From Kondoa malvinella (taxonomy: Eukaryota; Basidiomycota; Agaricostilbomycetes; Agaricostilbales; Kondoaceae), in the NCBI GenBank assembly GCA_039545315.1, contig BCIM01000001.1:1544807-1608806 (forward strand): a stretch of DNA of 64,000 nucleotides, given 5' to 3'. Shown piece after piece: positions 48,922 through 62,790 of the stretch. Positions within the stretch are counted from its first letter, which is position 1. Every line of letters begins with the position of its first letter. The notes under the pieces were generated by a model. The model had not been told where the DNA came from. It did not search any database and saw only the letters and a list, made by a program, of their open reading frames with translations. A program made the translations under genes and the position numbers.

Positions 48922-51900
48922 GTGTCCGACGCCCAACGAGCCTCATATTACCTCGAATTCATCAACCTTTCGCTGCATTATCACTCTCTGGAGCCGCTCA
49001 CACTTGCTTGTCGGATCTTTCAGAAACCGCGAACTGTCGAGGTCCTCCTACATTTGACACGACAAGAATACGCTTTCGACCCTACACAGATCGATCCTTC
49101 TAATCTTGCAGCCTTGTACAGAAGCAGATCTCGACCGTACGGGAAAACGAAACACCAACTATACCCGCTTCGTCTGCTTCGACAACGATGTTCAAGCCCT
49201 CGCCGCCGATGATCTTTACACTAGCGAATACCCAGCAGATGTTCTCTTCCACAGCATCAACCGACAAGAAGTGGAACGAGTGCCTGCAGGCCAAGCTCAG
49301 TGTGTACCTTACGACGGTCAAACTATTCGCACTTCTCCCGTCATCAGAGAAGAGCATGATCTCATCTCCAACAGACGCACAAGGTATACGAACTACTCGG
49401 CGGGCAAGAAAGTCGTGTTGTTCGAGTGGGTGGAATTGACTGATGAGGTGGATGACATTTCGGAATGGTGAACAGATTGGTCAATTGGAGATGTTGAATT
49501 AGCTAGGCAGGCTGCTTTCGGATGGGGCAGAGGACTCTTCTCCAAAGTCGGTGGTTTCTTTGCCCGGGTGATAAAGGATGAACATCAAGTCTCGCTCTCT
49601 GCCAAAGTCAAGGAGTTTCTACAGTGCGATATCCGGTTACGCTTCAAGGGTGTCATTGAACTACACAAGGCCCGCATATCAGTACCACCTCATGACCCGA
49701 CAAGAACTACAGCCAGCGTCTCGGCCAAACTGCACGCCTGCTGGAAGGACACGGCGGAAGACTTTGTTCGGAGAGAGCAACCAGGGAGAAGAGCGCAATA
49801 CAGAGCCGTTTACGACAGCGTGGATCCGAGAATTGCAGAGCACCTCGCACCACCCTATCCGCGCACAATCCCTAACGAGGCGGTCATTGAGAAGATTGCA
49901 GCCCAAGCAGCCGCTATCCCATCGTTAACCCAAGATCAAGCGCTTCCATCCGGTCTGCAGCTGAAAGACAGCACCAAGCGAGATTTGCAAGACATCGACC
50001 GGGTCTGGGGCGAAGTCACTGGCGAAGCATTAGCAACTATGGCTCCTTGCATCAGGACGACTCGAGATCAACCGAACCAGGCCTCTGACTTGATCGCAAG
50101 GACAAGCTCCGACATAGCGACTTCCTTCTTTTGTTTTGTCGACATTTGGCCCGCCAGCTTGTGGCACATCTTGATCGTCGTGGCAATAGTTCATACTCCT
50201 CGATACTGGTACCACGCTCGCTCTAGAATCATATTGATCCAGTCTAGCAAGGTCTGGAATCTTTATCAAATGGGTGTCTTCGCAAGCTGGGTAGAGCACG
50301 TTCCAACCCACCTTCTTGTTTCTTTCATCGGCACAGTCAGCAGTGATCGTATCGACGAATCACTCGTAGCCATCATTCTGATTGTCGTCATTGGTCCCGT
50401 CATCCTCATCATCCTGGTTTGGAAAGACAAAGAATGGTCAAGCTGCATTGGCCGACCGACTGTGGTCAGCTATTATCCCGGCATGAACTGTATCGGTCTC
50501 CCGATGTACGATTGCGGCGCAAGAAAGCGACGGGCAGAAATGCTCCATCTGATCAGCCAAATGGATACTTTGTGCTACCTCACCCATGATATTCTCAACG
50601 CGCTCGTTCACGTCGTACCTTGTGGTTCAGATCTAAAATCTCAGCTGGCCTTCCTTGCCATTGTAGAAGCTATTCTAGACGATCTTGGTATCACGGCAGA
50701 GAGGGAATCGTTACAAGCTAGGATCCGTCAATTAGATGATTCCGTATGGAAGGCTAGGATATGGTCCAGAAGTGACAGGGAGCAGGAGCTATTGGGCTTG
50801 CAATTGAAGAACGAGAAGGCTCTGGAGCTTGCTCGGAAACAGGCTGCGAGCCACAATAGGTCGGCTACGTCTGTCAATCCTTCACTCGGAGCTAATGCTG
50901 TCATTAGCTTGAAAAGACTGAAGATAGATGGTGCTCTGGATAGCCCTGCAAGACTAGATTTCGTTCGGTCAATATTTGAAGGTTGGCGCGTAGCCATCTC
51001 TACTCGCAACCTACTCGCGCTTCCGTCTCATCCGCACCTTTACACTCCCATATTCTTCGAGACCTTGCTTCGCTCTACACCTCGCCATACCTTATTGTCT
51101 GGTGCGATTGGCGGCTACTTGGGCATTCATTTTCGCGGTCTTTTAGGCGATGATGGTCGCGCCTGGATGAGCGAAGCTATTGCTACGAAGACCAAGTCGA
51201 CCAACGGTGTTCTCAGCATCGAAAATCTACTTCTCAAGCTATCCTCACCTGGCAATATAACGAAAGTATATCACCTCGTGATTTGTCCAAAACACTCGAT
51301 TTGCGGCGGGTGGATTACCCACGCAGAGGGCATGCATGCGTGCGACTGCTCGACACCTGACGAAGAAGTCACGGAAGCCATTCTTGGAGCGGTTCAATTG
51401 GAAAGGCCTCACCGACCGAACGAATCTTATAACGACCGACTGATGCAGAGCGGAGAGGCTCGACTGAAGTTCAACGACACCAATACAGCCAAGTCGCAAA
51501 AGATGAAACCTCATCAAGTCCTTGCAGCGCTCCTTCCCAAAGCGACAGTCGATACTCGGACCGACGCCGCATATGCATTTGCTCCAGCTTGTCGCGACAC
51601 ACCCACTGGTATCGACGATGGAGCGAAACGAAATCAGAAGCTAGAAGAGAAGCAGTACCTGTACAGAGCATATATAGCTGAAAGGAAAGCGGTTATGAGG
51701 AATGGAGATGGTTGGACCAACATCCGACTTCTAGGTCGCCAACAGTCAATCAACTCGAGCTTGCTCAAATGGGACAGTCTTGCAGAACTTCTTCATCGGC
51801 CTGAACGAACCAACAGATACTTCGAAGATGCTGGTGTCGTCGTACCAGGCTTGATCGACGCATCGGTTGCTGCAACCGGTCTTCGAGAGCTTGCCATTAA

Positions 51901-52244
51901 TGCGCTGCATGCGAACGAAGATCAATACTGTTGGTCATCGGTTGAAGCGTACTTGCCTAATTTGCAGGTGCGAGTCTTCTTGACCGGGTTTCACTTCTGA
52001 AGAGAGCTTATAGCGTTTACAAACCTCCTTTTTGGGCGATATGATGTGGCCAGTACGATGGGAAGAAGCAGCGTCAACAGACCCGGCAGATCGAGCAACT
52101 CTTCTCAACTATCTCGAATCACAAGCAGCGAGATGTGAAGAGCTACACAAAGTACTGAACTCTGAATCGCGCTACATCCCTTTCTTTCTTCCGACTGCAA
52201 CACATAGAAGAGCTGCAAGCATCGCCCTACAACCGTTTCGATAA
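48922..52244 (+). CDS. Large unidentified protein with one 2.46-kb exon
   Basis: I recognise no family. The main exon 49507-51967 is open for 820 codons, far longer than other exons here. It is joined in phase to a final exon (52014-52244) by a 46-nt intron, ending SIALQPFR. Upstream, a 39-nt intron (49468-49506) removes an in-frame TGA and gives EWQAAFGWGRGLF. Further upstream, protein-like frames (SDAQRASYYLEFINLSLHYH near 48922-49136; INRQEVERVPAGQAQC from 49225) are joined either by an 88-nt intron (49137-49224) or otherwise; the 5' end is unresolved. Near the middle are hydrophobic stretches (SLWHILIVVAIVHTP and SLVAIILIVVIGPVILIILVW), so one or two membrane helices are likely. Cys/His-rich stretches (HLVICPKHSICGGW, CDCS) occur later. 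Confidence 0.55.
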
Positions 52245-52509
52245 TGCTTGCTTTGGGGCTAGGAAGGATCTGTAAAGTGCTTATATACTAGAACCCTTGT
52301 GCATCAGTGAATGATAGCCATCGACTCATAGTGCGACCTTCATCAGATGCACTTGGATCCAGCAAAGAGACGGCGAACAACAGAACGGTAAAGGCAGTAC
52401 GCTGAGCTGTATGTCGAGAGGAAGGGGAGACAAGACCAATCAAACGACGATATCAGACATGGCATAGCTCTCCCATCTCTCCTCATTGGCCCATACATAT
52501 AAATACCAA

Positions 52510-54943
52510 CTACAGCTTCTCATCCCTCGAATCAATCGACACAGTGTCTTCGTCTTCAACAATGTTGCGCACGTTACCGAGGCGCAGGTTCTGGACAAAG
52601 AACGCAGCGATGATGGGAATCAAAGCCAGACAGGTGGCTGGAATGAGAAGCAGTTCCATCGTCCTCGTGTACGAAGCTCGAATGCCTTGGAAAATAGGTT
52701 GTCCTCTAGGGTATTCGGCCGCGGTAGTGATCGAGTTGAAGATACCATCAATAGCGGTTTGGTCCAAGAGGCCGGTCAAGTTGTTGTTGAGTTCGCTTGG
52801 CATCGTGTTTCTCCAAATTGCACCGGCGATAGCAGTACCGATAGCATCTGTGCAACCGATCAGCCGAGACCTCTGGAGCGTTGAAAGCACTCACTGCCAA
52901 CTTCCGCAAAGAGCAGCACAACAGCAGTGACGGCAGACAAGTCTTGATGAGGCACAACACCCTGAGCAGCAGTTTGCGTAGCGCCTGCTGCGATTCCTCC
53001 ACCAGCTCCTTGCAAGATCTGAACAATGACCAGTTCCGCAGTAGTCCCGCTAGAACAATTGTGAGCTATTATCCTGTCAAAGAATAGCTCGCACGTACTT
53101 GGCACCTCGAGCCCGGATCATTAAGCCAACACCCAGCATACGAATGGCGAGACCAATAATGAGCAGGACCTAAGGTATCGTTAAGAGTCGAACCAACATG
53201 CAATCTATAGCACATACCTTTAGTCGCCTGAACACGATGATGTACAGACCAGCAAAGATGGCAAAGAAAGTCAAAGCCAGAGTTTGTGTCTGTCAAACGA
53301 GATCAGGCATGCCAATGAGGAGAGCGAGGCAGGATCTACGTTAGCAAAGTAACCGAGTTCGGCGATTGACCATTCAGGGAACCTTGTAATGTAGATGAAC
53401 GAATCTGTACACTACGTGAGTACTACAATAGCGATAGAACAGTAAACTCACACTGGTAGGTGAATTGCAGATAGAAGGAAATAAAGTCGAAAAGGTTAAT
53501 GATGCAAGCAGCCAGCACAGTAGGGTTCTTCATGAATCGACCAGGTACGGCAGGGTATTTGGCAAACCGTCCTTCGTAAACAATCGTGATGCCCAAACAG
53601 ACGAAACCCATAACCAGCATGGCGATAACTGAAGCAGAGGACCAGCTGCTGTCGCCGCTGTTGGTCAGGGTGAGAGGGACCAGAATCAAGGCCAGCGAAA
53701 GACCGATGAGGATAAGACCAATGATGTCGATCTCGACGAGGGAATAACGGAATTGAGTGAATGAATGCTTCATGCAGGCCATGGCGTGTTTGACAGTGCG
53801 GGCTCTAAAGAGGTTCATGTTGTGTTCTTCAGGTCTGACAGCGACTGCTCCTCCGTGGTAGACTGTCGCAAGAACGCCCAACTTTCGTGCCTGCAGAATG
53901 AGGTTAGCAGGTAAGTAATAGGATCCGGCGCAATGCTTACCTTGCGTTGTGCCCATAGCAGAGTCAAGATGATAGGAGCAGAGCCAACAGGAATGATGAT
54001 AGCAAACATGGCATAGCCTATTAGAGGTCAGCTCCTGCTACAAAAGGCAAGCCATAGACATACCCCATCTCCATTGCGGTAGAATACCTTCTGCGATTCT
54101 TGCGCTCACAAATGCATTAATAAAGTAAGGAGCCGAAGCCGACTGTGCGACAAAGGTCCTCCATCGTAACGTGGTAACATCGGCAATGACAATTTGGATC
54201 AGGATTTGGATACTGGCGTAACCCATGCTATGTAGATCCATTAGCATGATGTGATGAGATTAGCAAAGACCATACTAGTAGATGACCGCGCCAGCACCGT
54301 AGGATGCGATACCGCTTGACGTTGCGACCACTGAGCAGCAACATCAGACTTTGATCCAGCAAAAGATGCAATTCATAGCTCACCAATGTATCCGACGACA
54401 TACAAGATGACAGACACGATGAAAGCTTCAGCCCGACCAAAGACATCGGAAATCTTTGCAGAGACGGGTTTTGCGATAGCGAGAATAATGGCTTGAACGA
54501 CAGCGATGGTAGATAGTGATGAATGCATCATGAAGGAGGAAGTAGCGAATGCCTGATATTCTGCGAAAGCGATCCACTTGAGCTCTAGCCAATCAACATC
54601 ATGACCGACATACGATAGGTTGTCCTAGAGAGAAATGAGCTGAAGTGCATGCTATAGCAGGGAGGGCACTTACGAGCCATCTAGAGAGTAGGTATACGCT
54701 ATACAAGCGATACTATCGTCGCGGAATTAGTATTATGTACGAGCTCGGAAATACCCTAAAGTCGACGAACCCAAAAAAGAGAAAGCCTTTAGACGTAGGA
54801 CCCCATACGGCGTTGACTGCTTCTACTTCCGCTACACCTTTTTGCGTGCGAGCCGCATGTTCAGGTATAACCGGTTTTTCTCTATCATCATAAGATTTAT
54901 CGTGATGTTGAGGTGTGACCTCTGATGCCGGATTCGAGGGCAT
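52510..54943 (-). CDS. MFS siderophore-iron-type transporter
   Basis: Fourteen-helix MFS permease most similar in layout to fungal siderophore importers (ARN/SIT group), which import ferric siderophores at the plasma membrane. The product starts MPSNPASEVTPQHHDK and ends SIDSRDEKL. Recognisable parts: a long central cytosolic loop followed by EIDIIGLILIGLSLALILVPLTL; LVMGFVCLGITIVYEGRFAKYPAVPGRFMKNPTV; QGAGGGIAAGATQTAAQGVVPHQDL, typical of this group; and AIGTAIAGAIWRNTMP near the last helices. Many introns of about 50 nt interrupt the gene. The ATG at 54943 is the first methionine of the open exon. The exact siderophore is unknown. Confidence 0.85.
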
Positions 54944-55364
54944 GTCTGGATCGTTGAGCAGGTCAAGTGAGAGGAGCACAGTGGAAGATAAGGTGAAAAC
55001 TTCGGGAAAAAGAGTTAGGGAGCGGCAGCCAATAGAAATCAGATAACGGATCGAATTCCCGAAAGCCCGGAGATGACAAAGAGGCTGAGCGACTCAGCAG
55101 CATGAAGGAGGCAGACCGCACTGCAAACGCCTAATGAATTACTATCAGACGATGAGCTTGTCAATTTCCCTTGGTCAACATGGCGTAACAGCATTCGCCT
55201 TGAATCCAGTATGAGAGGTAGCCTCTACACCACCACCTGAGCAGGCAGATCGCACAGGACGCGGAAGATAAGACAGACAGCAGTCTCTGAAACCTACGCC
55301 ATATCTTTAGCCGCTGTGAATAGTCGAGAATTGCTTAAAGTGATCGACAAGCCCATACAGCGCA
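54944..55364. other. Divergent intergenic region
   Basis: About 420 bases between the divergent transporter and BNA6 genes; no coding signal. Confidence 0.5.
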
Positions 55365-56563
<1,199 letters not shown>

Positions 56564-56816
56564 TCTGAAGCCTCACTTCCCTGCTGTCACCACTGTTCCT
56601 TGCGACCTTGGACAAACTGATCGGTCCGACGGCTCATTCGGGAGCTAGATTGCCATTGTATGATACGCGAAACACCATTGCATTAAATTATCGCGTAAAG
56701 ACCTCCAGACAACATACATACAACCCAATAAGACGATTCCTATTTTCCCATACTCTTCTGGCACTGCTCCCTCGACTATATGCTTACGCTGTTCGAGTTG
56801 CTTGCGTCCCATCCGT

Positions 56817-58015
56817 CTACTGCACCACACAACACCCTCCCTTCTTCTCACCAGCCAATCCACCAACAGACTTTGAATTGACTCTATCCATGGCCAAGTT
56901 TGGATTCTTCTTTCTAGGTCTGGTCACTTTCTCCTCTTCCACCGTTACGCTCTGCCTATTATCCATCTCTAACCAACCAACATTCGGGTTGAAATCACTT
57001 CGTCGGTTCGGTCCTGGTCTTCTTGCAGCTGCATCTAGAGCGCGTGATTTGATAATGTGTCTAATGAGGGAAGTGAACGCGCTTTCTACATTGAGCGACA
57101 TTTTAGCTGATGTTTCACTATGGTATAATATCAGTAAGGAAAGACAAAGAGAGAAGAAAAAACAAACAAAAAGAGTCCTCCTCCAGCTTTCGCATATTGT
57201 TGACCATCCTGAGGAGGGACTTGTCTGTTAGCAGGAGGTAAATCCGTCTTGTTACCCAAAACGGCAAAAACAAAAGGATTGTTTTCTGGACTGTTGAGGC
57301 TTGAAGGTCTAACGTCTGAAGTAGTTGATGCTTTTGTTTCTCTTACTATGTTGAGGAACTGTGGTAAAGCCGCGAATGATTCTAAGGAGTCTATGGCGTA
57401 TCTACGTAGGTAATGAGATAGGAGGGATACAATAAAAGGGAAACGGACACGAAAATGAAGCCGTCTGCTGATTTGGCAGAAGATGACCAGAGGCCTCGAT
57501 ACTCCTCTGCGTATGGCTGATCAGCGAGTGTTGGAGCACAGAAAGGATGAATTACCTTGACCGGCTGTATCAACAATCTAAAGCCAGCATCAGCTTCACA
57601 CTCTCAGCAAGAGAGAAAGACTGGAATGCCTACATCAACAGCAACATGCTGGCCATCCACATTCATTTGGACAGTATAACTATCCTCGACGCTTCAACGA
57701 CAATCAGCTAAGCCTGTTCCTCTACTCGAACAAAGACGAACGTAGGATCATATCTACGCGTCTGATCAGGCTCGCCTATGCTAAACAGTATAAAAGAAGC
57801 TCACTCTTCTGAGAAATCCCTTTTGAGAAAGGCTAGTGTAAGACATGATTTCCTGTTATCGAGAGAGAGAGATAAGCTTGGATCGCTTAACAATATATAA
57901 AGCAGGACATGCCCAACCCCTCCATCCCCGACAACGCAAACTGCTTAAACATCAGCATTGCATAGGGAAAGCGAAGACACAAGGGCTGACCTGTGATTCG
58001 AGCACTCGAGTCCAT
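56817..58015 (-). CDS. Ras-family small GTPase with CAAX box
   Basis: Membrane-anchored signalling GTPase. It begins MDSSARITVCVVGDGGVGKSC (P-loop GDGGVGKS), continues AFLKRDFSEEYDPTF (switch I region), then DSYTVQM, VDTAGQEEYRGLW (G3, switch II), GFIFVFSV-type strand, FAVLGNKTDL (G4 NKxD), FETSAKMSLNVESAF (G5 SAK), and a long hypervariable C-terminus ending GGCCVVQ. The final CVVQ is a CAAX box predicting prenylation; the preceding Cys could be palmitoylated. The P-loop is split by an intron with a GC donor (57912-57853, GG|GCATGT). Switch II has the Gln needed for hydrolysis. A short stretch around the switch-I intron (about 57732) is ambiguous by one or two residues. The subfamily (Ras, Rap, Rheb or Rsr) is not decided. 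Confidence 0.9.
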
Positions 58016-58231
58016 TGAATTGGAACGAGCGACAAAAGAAAAGAAGGTTCAGCGTGTCAAGTTGAGAAGTCTTTGCAGAGTATTTGAAAGTGTGTGTATT
58101 GGCTGGTGACAGACTCCTCCTGGTTTGGAAAGAAGAGAGACCACGCTGAAACCCCCAGAGTGTTGAATTATCTTTTGCCACCCTTATGCTGTTACAACGA
58201 GCTGTTACATGCTTGTAATCCGTCAACGAGC

Positions 58232-60679
58232 ATGTCAGCTGAATCACTTTCCTTGGAAGAGACAAAGTACGTTCACACTTCTGCCAATATGCTATACAGT
58301 GCATTGATTACCCGTTTACAGTAAAGTCCGTCTCTCGCTCGGTCTCAAACCTCTAGGCGACCCTTCAGCAGCAGCAGCGACAGGACCAGATGGAGGTGTA
58401 GCTGAACCGGTCAAAACAGAAGATGAGATTGCAGTAGAGAATTTCAGACGACAGCGAGATGCAGAGGATGCTGTCAAGAATGATGCTGCTTTAGCTGCGA
58501 GATTGGACAAGGCGAAAACGAAAAGAGATCTCAAGTCAAAGCTTAGTGGGAAAGGTTTGGGTGAGGCGGATGATGATGAAGGTGTCAAGAGCTGGGTCAA
58601 GAAATCAAAGAAGAGAGCTAAAGAAGTCGCTGCTGATTTAGCGAGGCGAAGGGCTGAAGAGCAGGAAGCGATGGATGCGGAATTGCAAGCGAGATATGAC
58701 GAGTCTGATCTGAAAGGAATGCGGGTTGGGCACGATATGGAGGATTTCGCAGAAGGGCAAGAGAACATCTTGACGCTCAGGGATAGTCGTTTGATGGGCG
58801 TGGATGATGATGATGATGAGCTGGAGAATGTCAATTTGGCAGATTACAAGCGTACAGAAGAACGAATGGACCGCAAGACTAAAGGCAAAAACGCGCATGA
58901 ATACACTGGTCTGGACGACGAAGAGTTTGCTACAGGCAAGAAAGCTGGTATTCTATCCAAGTACGACGCAGACATCAAAGACGACTCTATACCTGATCGC
59001 TCTGGTTCCGGTTTCACGCTGGGTGGTCAAACTGCCGGTTCAGCTACTTTTGATGATGCCAATACTTTCGAAGCTGTTTCCAGACCTATTGTGAAGACTT
59101 CTGAATCAAAGCAAGAACTAGCTAAAGAGCTCAATCGGACTCTTGTTGACCTCAACTATGAGAAGACTATCGACAACGGTGATTATCTCAAAGAAGGTGA
59201 TGCAGGCTTTAAGAGAACCAAAGTAGGCTCTCGTACTTCTATCTCGCCCTAATCTGATGTCTTATTGTAGAAGAAAAAGAAAGCCAAGCCCACGTCAACT
59301 CGCCGACCAGACGCAGACGAACCAACAATCACTCGCACTTCCCAAGCCGAACTAGATGCCCAAGCCCTACTGGATGACGACGAATTACAATCCTCCCTCG
59401 CTCGCCAACGTCGTTTGAAGAATCGAAAAGCAGTATCAGCAATGAAAGATCGCGCTTTACCTTCTGCGCAGGAAGATGTCGAAATGGTCAAAGAAGAAGA
59501 GGATGAAGATGAAGGTGTTGGAGGCTTGGTGTTGGATGATACGTCCGAATTTGTGCGAGGTATCCAATTACAGCCTGCTGCTGTCAAGAGGGAACGAGTT
59601 TCGCCTGTTCCGCCTCCTGTGCCTGAGAATGGCAATGAAGCCAAGGTGGAAGAAGTACCTGAAGAGAGTGGGATGGAGATTGATGATGCAGCTGAAGAAG
59701 CGAGGTTGTTGGCTGGTGATGAGATTAAAGATGAAGCTCAAACGGATGCGGTATTGGGATCAACATCTGGTGAATTGACGCACAACAAGGGCATGGGCGC
59801 GACTTTGGCTATGCTCAGACAATCTGGTTTGGTCAAGCCTATGACGCCGGAAGAAATGGCAGCGGAGACTGAATACAAGCAGAAACAGCGTTGGTTGGCT
59901 GCTAGGCGGCAGGATGAAGCTCGGATCGCGGCGAATAGGCAAGCGAGTAAAGCTGCTGGGTCAAGTAAAGATCAACATCAGAGAGAGATGGAGAACAAGC
60001 AGCGGGATAGGGAACAGGCTGCCAGAGATTTGGATCGTTTCAAGGATTACAAGCCGAATGTCGACATCAAGTATACAGATGAGTTTGGTCGGGAGATGAC
60101 GCAGAAGGAGGCTTGGAAGTACGTGTCTCCTGCATGGCTGCAGATTGATGCTCATTGTTCGAACAGGTACCTTTCCCATGAATTCCACGGCAAAGGTAGT
60201 GGGACCAACAAACAAGTCAAGCGTCTGAAGAAGTACGAAGATGAGAAGAAGGCTGCTGCTATGGCTTCTGGCGATACTCCTTTGTCAACTAATGCCGCTT
60301 TCCAAGCCCGTCAAGAACGACTTGGGTCAGCTACCATGTTGCTCAGTGTCGGTAACAAGATGTGCGTTCCTCTCTGATGTCTTTACATACAATGCTGATG
60401 TGTCGATGTAGGACTGCACCTCACATCGAAGACTTTCAATCTTCTGTACCTGTCGACCCATCCAAACAGCCTCAGCAGAAAGGCAAACAAAAGGGCAAAG
60501 GCAAAGCAGGTCAAGGCAGTGGAACGCCCGCACCAGAGATCAACCTTACGCCTACATTGGATGCACCACAAGCGTCTATGGTTCCGAGGAAAGCAGCTGG
60601 TTTCAAGCCAATCACAAAGCGCGCAGCGGAAGAGAGTGTTAATGGCGATGAGGCAAACAAGCGGAGCAGGCTGGACTGA
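58232..60679 (+). CDS. SART-1/Snu66 family tri-snRNP protein
   Basis: Component of the U4/U6.U5 tri-snRNP required for spliceosome assembly. A short first exon (MSAESLSLEET) is joined by a small intron to NKVRLSLGLKPLG, the family's N-terminal motif. The bulk is highly charged: EDEIAVENFRRQRDAED, RDLKSKLSGKGLGE, VKSWVKKSKKR, DESDLKGMRVGHDMEDF, and ILTLRDSRLM with DDDDDELENVNL. The C-terminal conserved block has NKGMGATLAMLRQSGLV, DIKYTDEFGREMTQKEAW, YLSHEFHGKGSGTNKQ, then a Gln/Lys/Gly-rich tail. Four to five introns; the one near 60118 needs the GTACGT donor to give KYLSHEFHGKGSG. Confidence 0.93.
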
Positions 60680-61133
60680 TTTCAATGTACACTGTTCAGC
60701 TCTGCTCAGCTGTTGGAGCTTCTTTCGCGCGACAATCACTGCTAGATGCGGATTGACAGCCAATCCATGGTCAGACTAATGCCACCACCTTGAACAGATG
60801 CTTCTTCGCACCGGCAGTGCAATCGTTCCACGGCTGCTGCTTTCGCCGTGTCCTTTTCAAGTCTAGTCTATTCCAATCTCGAAAAGCACAGAATGACAAA
60901 GATTGCTCTTTTTTAGTCTAGCGTGCTCGAGGCAATCCTCTGCTGCCGCTACTCCTAGAATGTCGTTGCTGCTCCTTCGCGTGGCACCAAGTGATCTTTG
61001 CAAGCGTTCCCGTTCGGACTCGTGGACAGGATCGCGATGAAACAGGCTATGTCGAAATCCTGTAATGTTTTGTGCCTTTGCGATTGCGTACAACATAGCT
61101 GCACAGGCTTTTTCCGCTCCACCACCAGCTACT
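60680..61133. other. Intergenic gap
   Basis: About 450 bases; an in-frame ATG at 61065 could extend the next gene by 23 residues. No other coding signal. Confidence 0.45.
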
Positions 61134-62364
61134 ATGACGCTTTCACAGCATCGCTTCAAATTCCTCGCTGCATTGGTGTCGACTTATCTTGCGCTAGCTT
61201 ATCTCGTCATCCGACCTGGCTATTTGAACGAGATCTATCAAAGCAGCCATGGCCATAGTGCTAGAATAGCTCTGCAGTCACTGCTACAGAGCGAACCAGA
61301 AATGCTACTTCGGCACGAATCGCCCTATCTGACCAAACTTCACAAGCATCTCTTGAACGAATGCAAACCTCGCTGGTTCAACCTTGGCGTCAAGAAGCGA
61401 ATTGTTCCGGCGTTCCTTATATCTGCACACAACAACGCTACTATGGATGGTGCAGCAGAGCTGTTAGGCCAAATCTATCATCCTTCAGACGTTTTTGTGC
61501 TCCATGTCGATGCCAAAGTGTCGGACTCTGCTTACGAAGATCTGCTCTCCAGCATCCCCGCTCAATGCACCAACATCAAATTCGTCAAAGAGCGAGTCAA
61601 TGTAGGATGGGGCGATTGGGGAATAGTGGAAATGGAATTGAGAATGCTGAGAGTGGCTTGGGAGATGGAGCAGGAGTGGGACATGGCATTTCTGATGGAT
61701 GGATCTACATGGCCTCTCACAACCCGGCAGCAGAGGCAGACGTGGATGCAGAAGCTTCCGGTGGGATCCAGCAGTGCAGCGGCAACAAAACATGGTGATT
61801 TAAGAGCAGTGTGTGCTACTGGGAAGCCTGCACATACGTGCAACCGGACTCCAGCAAGATGTGTGGACGAGGAATGTCTTCACATGACATTGACACCCGG
61901 AGGTCGGTTTCTCACTCTCGAAAAGAACCGTGGTGCTGATTCTTCGCGCAGGGGCGCTGGTTCTTCTTGATCCTCAATGGGCTCGGCTCTCACGCCAATT
62001 TGTGCAATACCTGCTCACAGATCCAGTCGTTGACGAGTGGATCGATTTCTTCAAACCGACATTGATACCAGACGAGCACTTCTTCCCCTCCGTCTTGTAT
62101 TCTTCTCCTCTCAACCATACTGCAACACTTGATATCGCCCTCTACATCGATTGGGAGAACACCTATGAATGTCTCTCTCACCCAAATGTCAGACCTGGCT
62201 TCAGTCCTTGCTACTTGGGCGTGAAAGATGTAGAAGCTCTCACCGTCAGCGACTCAATCTTTGCGCGCAAGTTTTTTGCTGGAGATCCAGCCAAGCAGAC
62301 AATCATGGACCTGGCGGCAAACACCACGGAGCAGTCATCTTGGAAAGATTGGTTCTCGCCTTGA
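61134..62364 (+). CDS. GT14-type (Core-2/xylosyltransferase-like) glycosyltransferase
   Basis: Predicted type II Golgi membrane glycosyltransferase. An N-terminal anchor (FLAALVSTYLALAYLVI) precedes the catalytic domain. Family resemblance: IVPAFLISAHNN and HPSDVFVLHVDAK; VNVGWGDWGIVEMELRML; AFLMDGSTWPL; QWARLSRQFVQYLLTDP; and LIPDEHFFPSVLYSSP, the PDE-type motif of GT14 enzymes. One intron (about 61904-61952) is required to join the two halves (TPGGALVLLDPQW); without it the frame ends early. In eukaryotes GT14 members add xylose or N-acetylglucosamine branches; the acceptor here is unknown. Start at 61134 or 61065. Confidence 0.8.
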
Positions 62365-62790
62365 TCATGGTCACTCGAAGTGCTGCATACACGCCCGACC
62401 ACTTACTCACGCTTTTCGCGCGCTGCTCTGTCTTCGAACTAGCCAACACGACAAGCACAGCTGGTACTACCATTCCGTACAGACGACGACCTCAGCATGC
62501 TACGCATACGATCACTTCAGTCTCTCCCGGACTGTTCCAGCACCTCTAGCTTGGCGCGTTGCAACAGGATTTGGTGCAGCCTGATCATCAGGGCTGTCAT
62601 AGAGGACAGCACGCTCGATGTATACACATGTCTATAGTGTCAGCATATTGTATATACTGTGAATCAGGCATGGTAGCTGTCATTATTTCCGCGGACTTTG
62701 ACTAAATCCGACGCTGACTGACGTTTCAACACATGGTGCAGCGACGACTCTTGCTCTCGTACATCCACACTACTCAACAAATTATACAAA
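62365..62790. other. Intergenic gap
   Basis: About 425 bases between two plus-strand genes; the frame 62169-62584 is a shadow of the preceding gene. Confidence 0.5.

Noticed and set aside
48700..52000. Endogenous RNA-virus element
   Set aside because: The long open exon and apparent frameshifts looked like an integrated viral replicase, but a 46-nt spliceosomal intron joins it in phase to a final exon, and a 39-nt intron removes the in-frame TGA. No polymerase motif (such as GDD) was seen.
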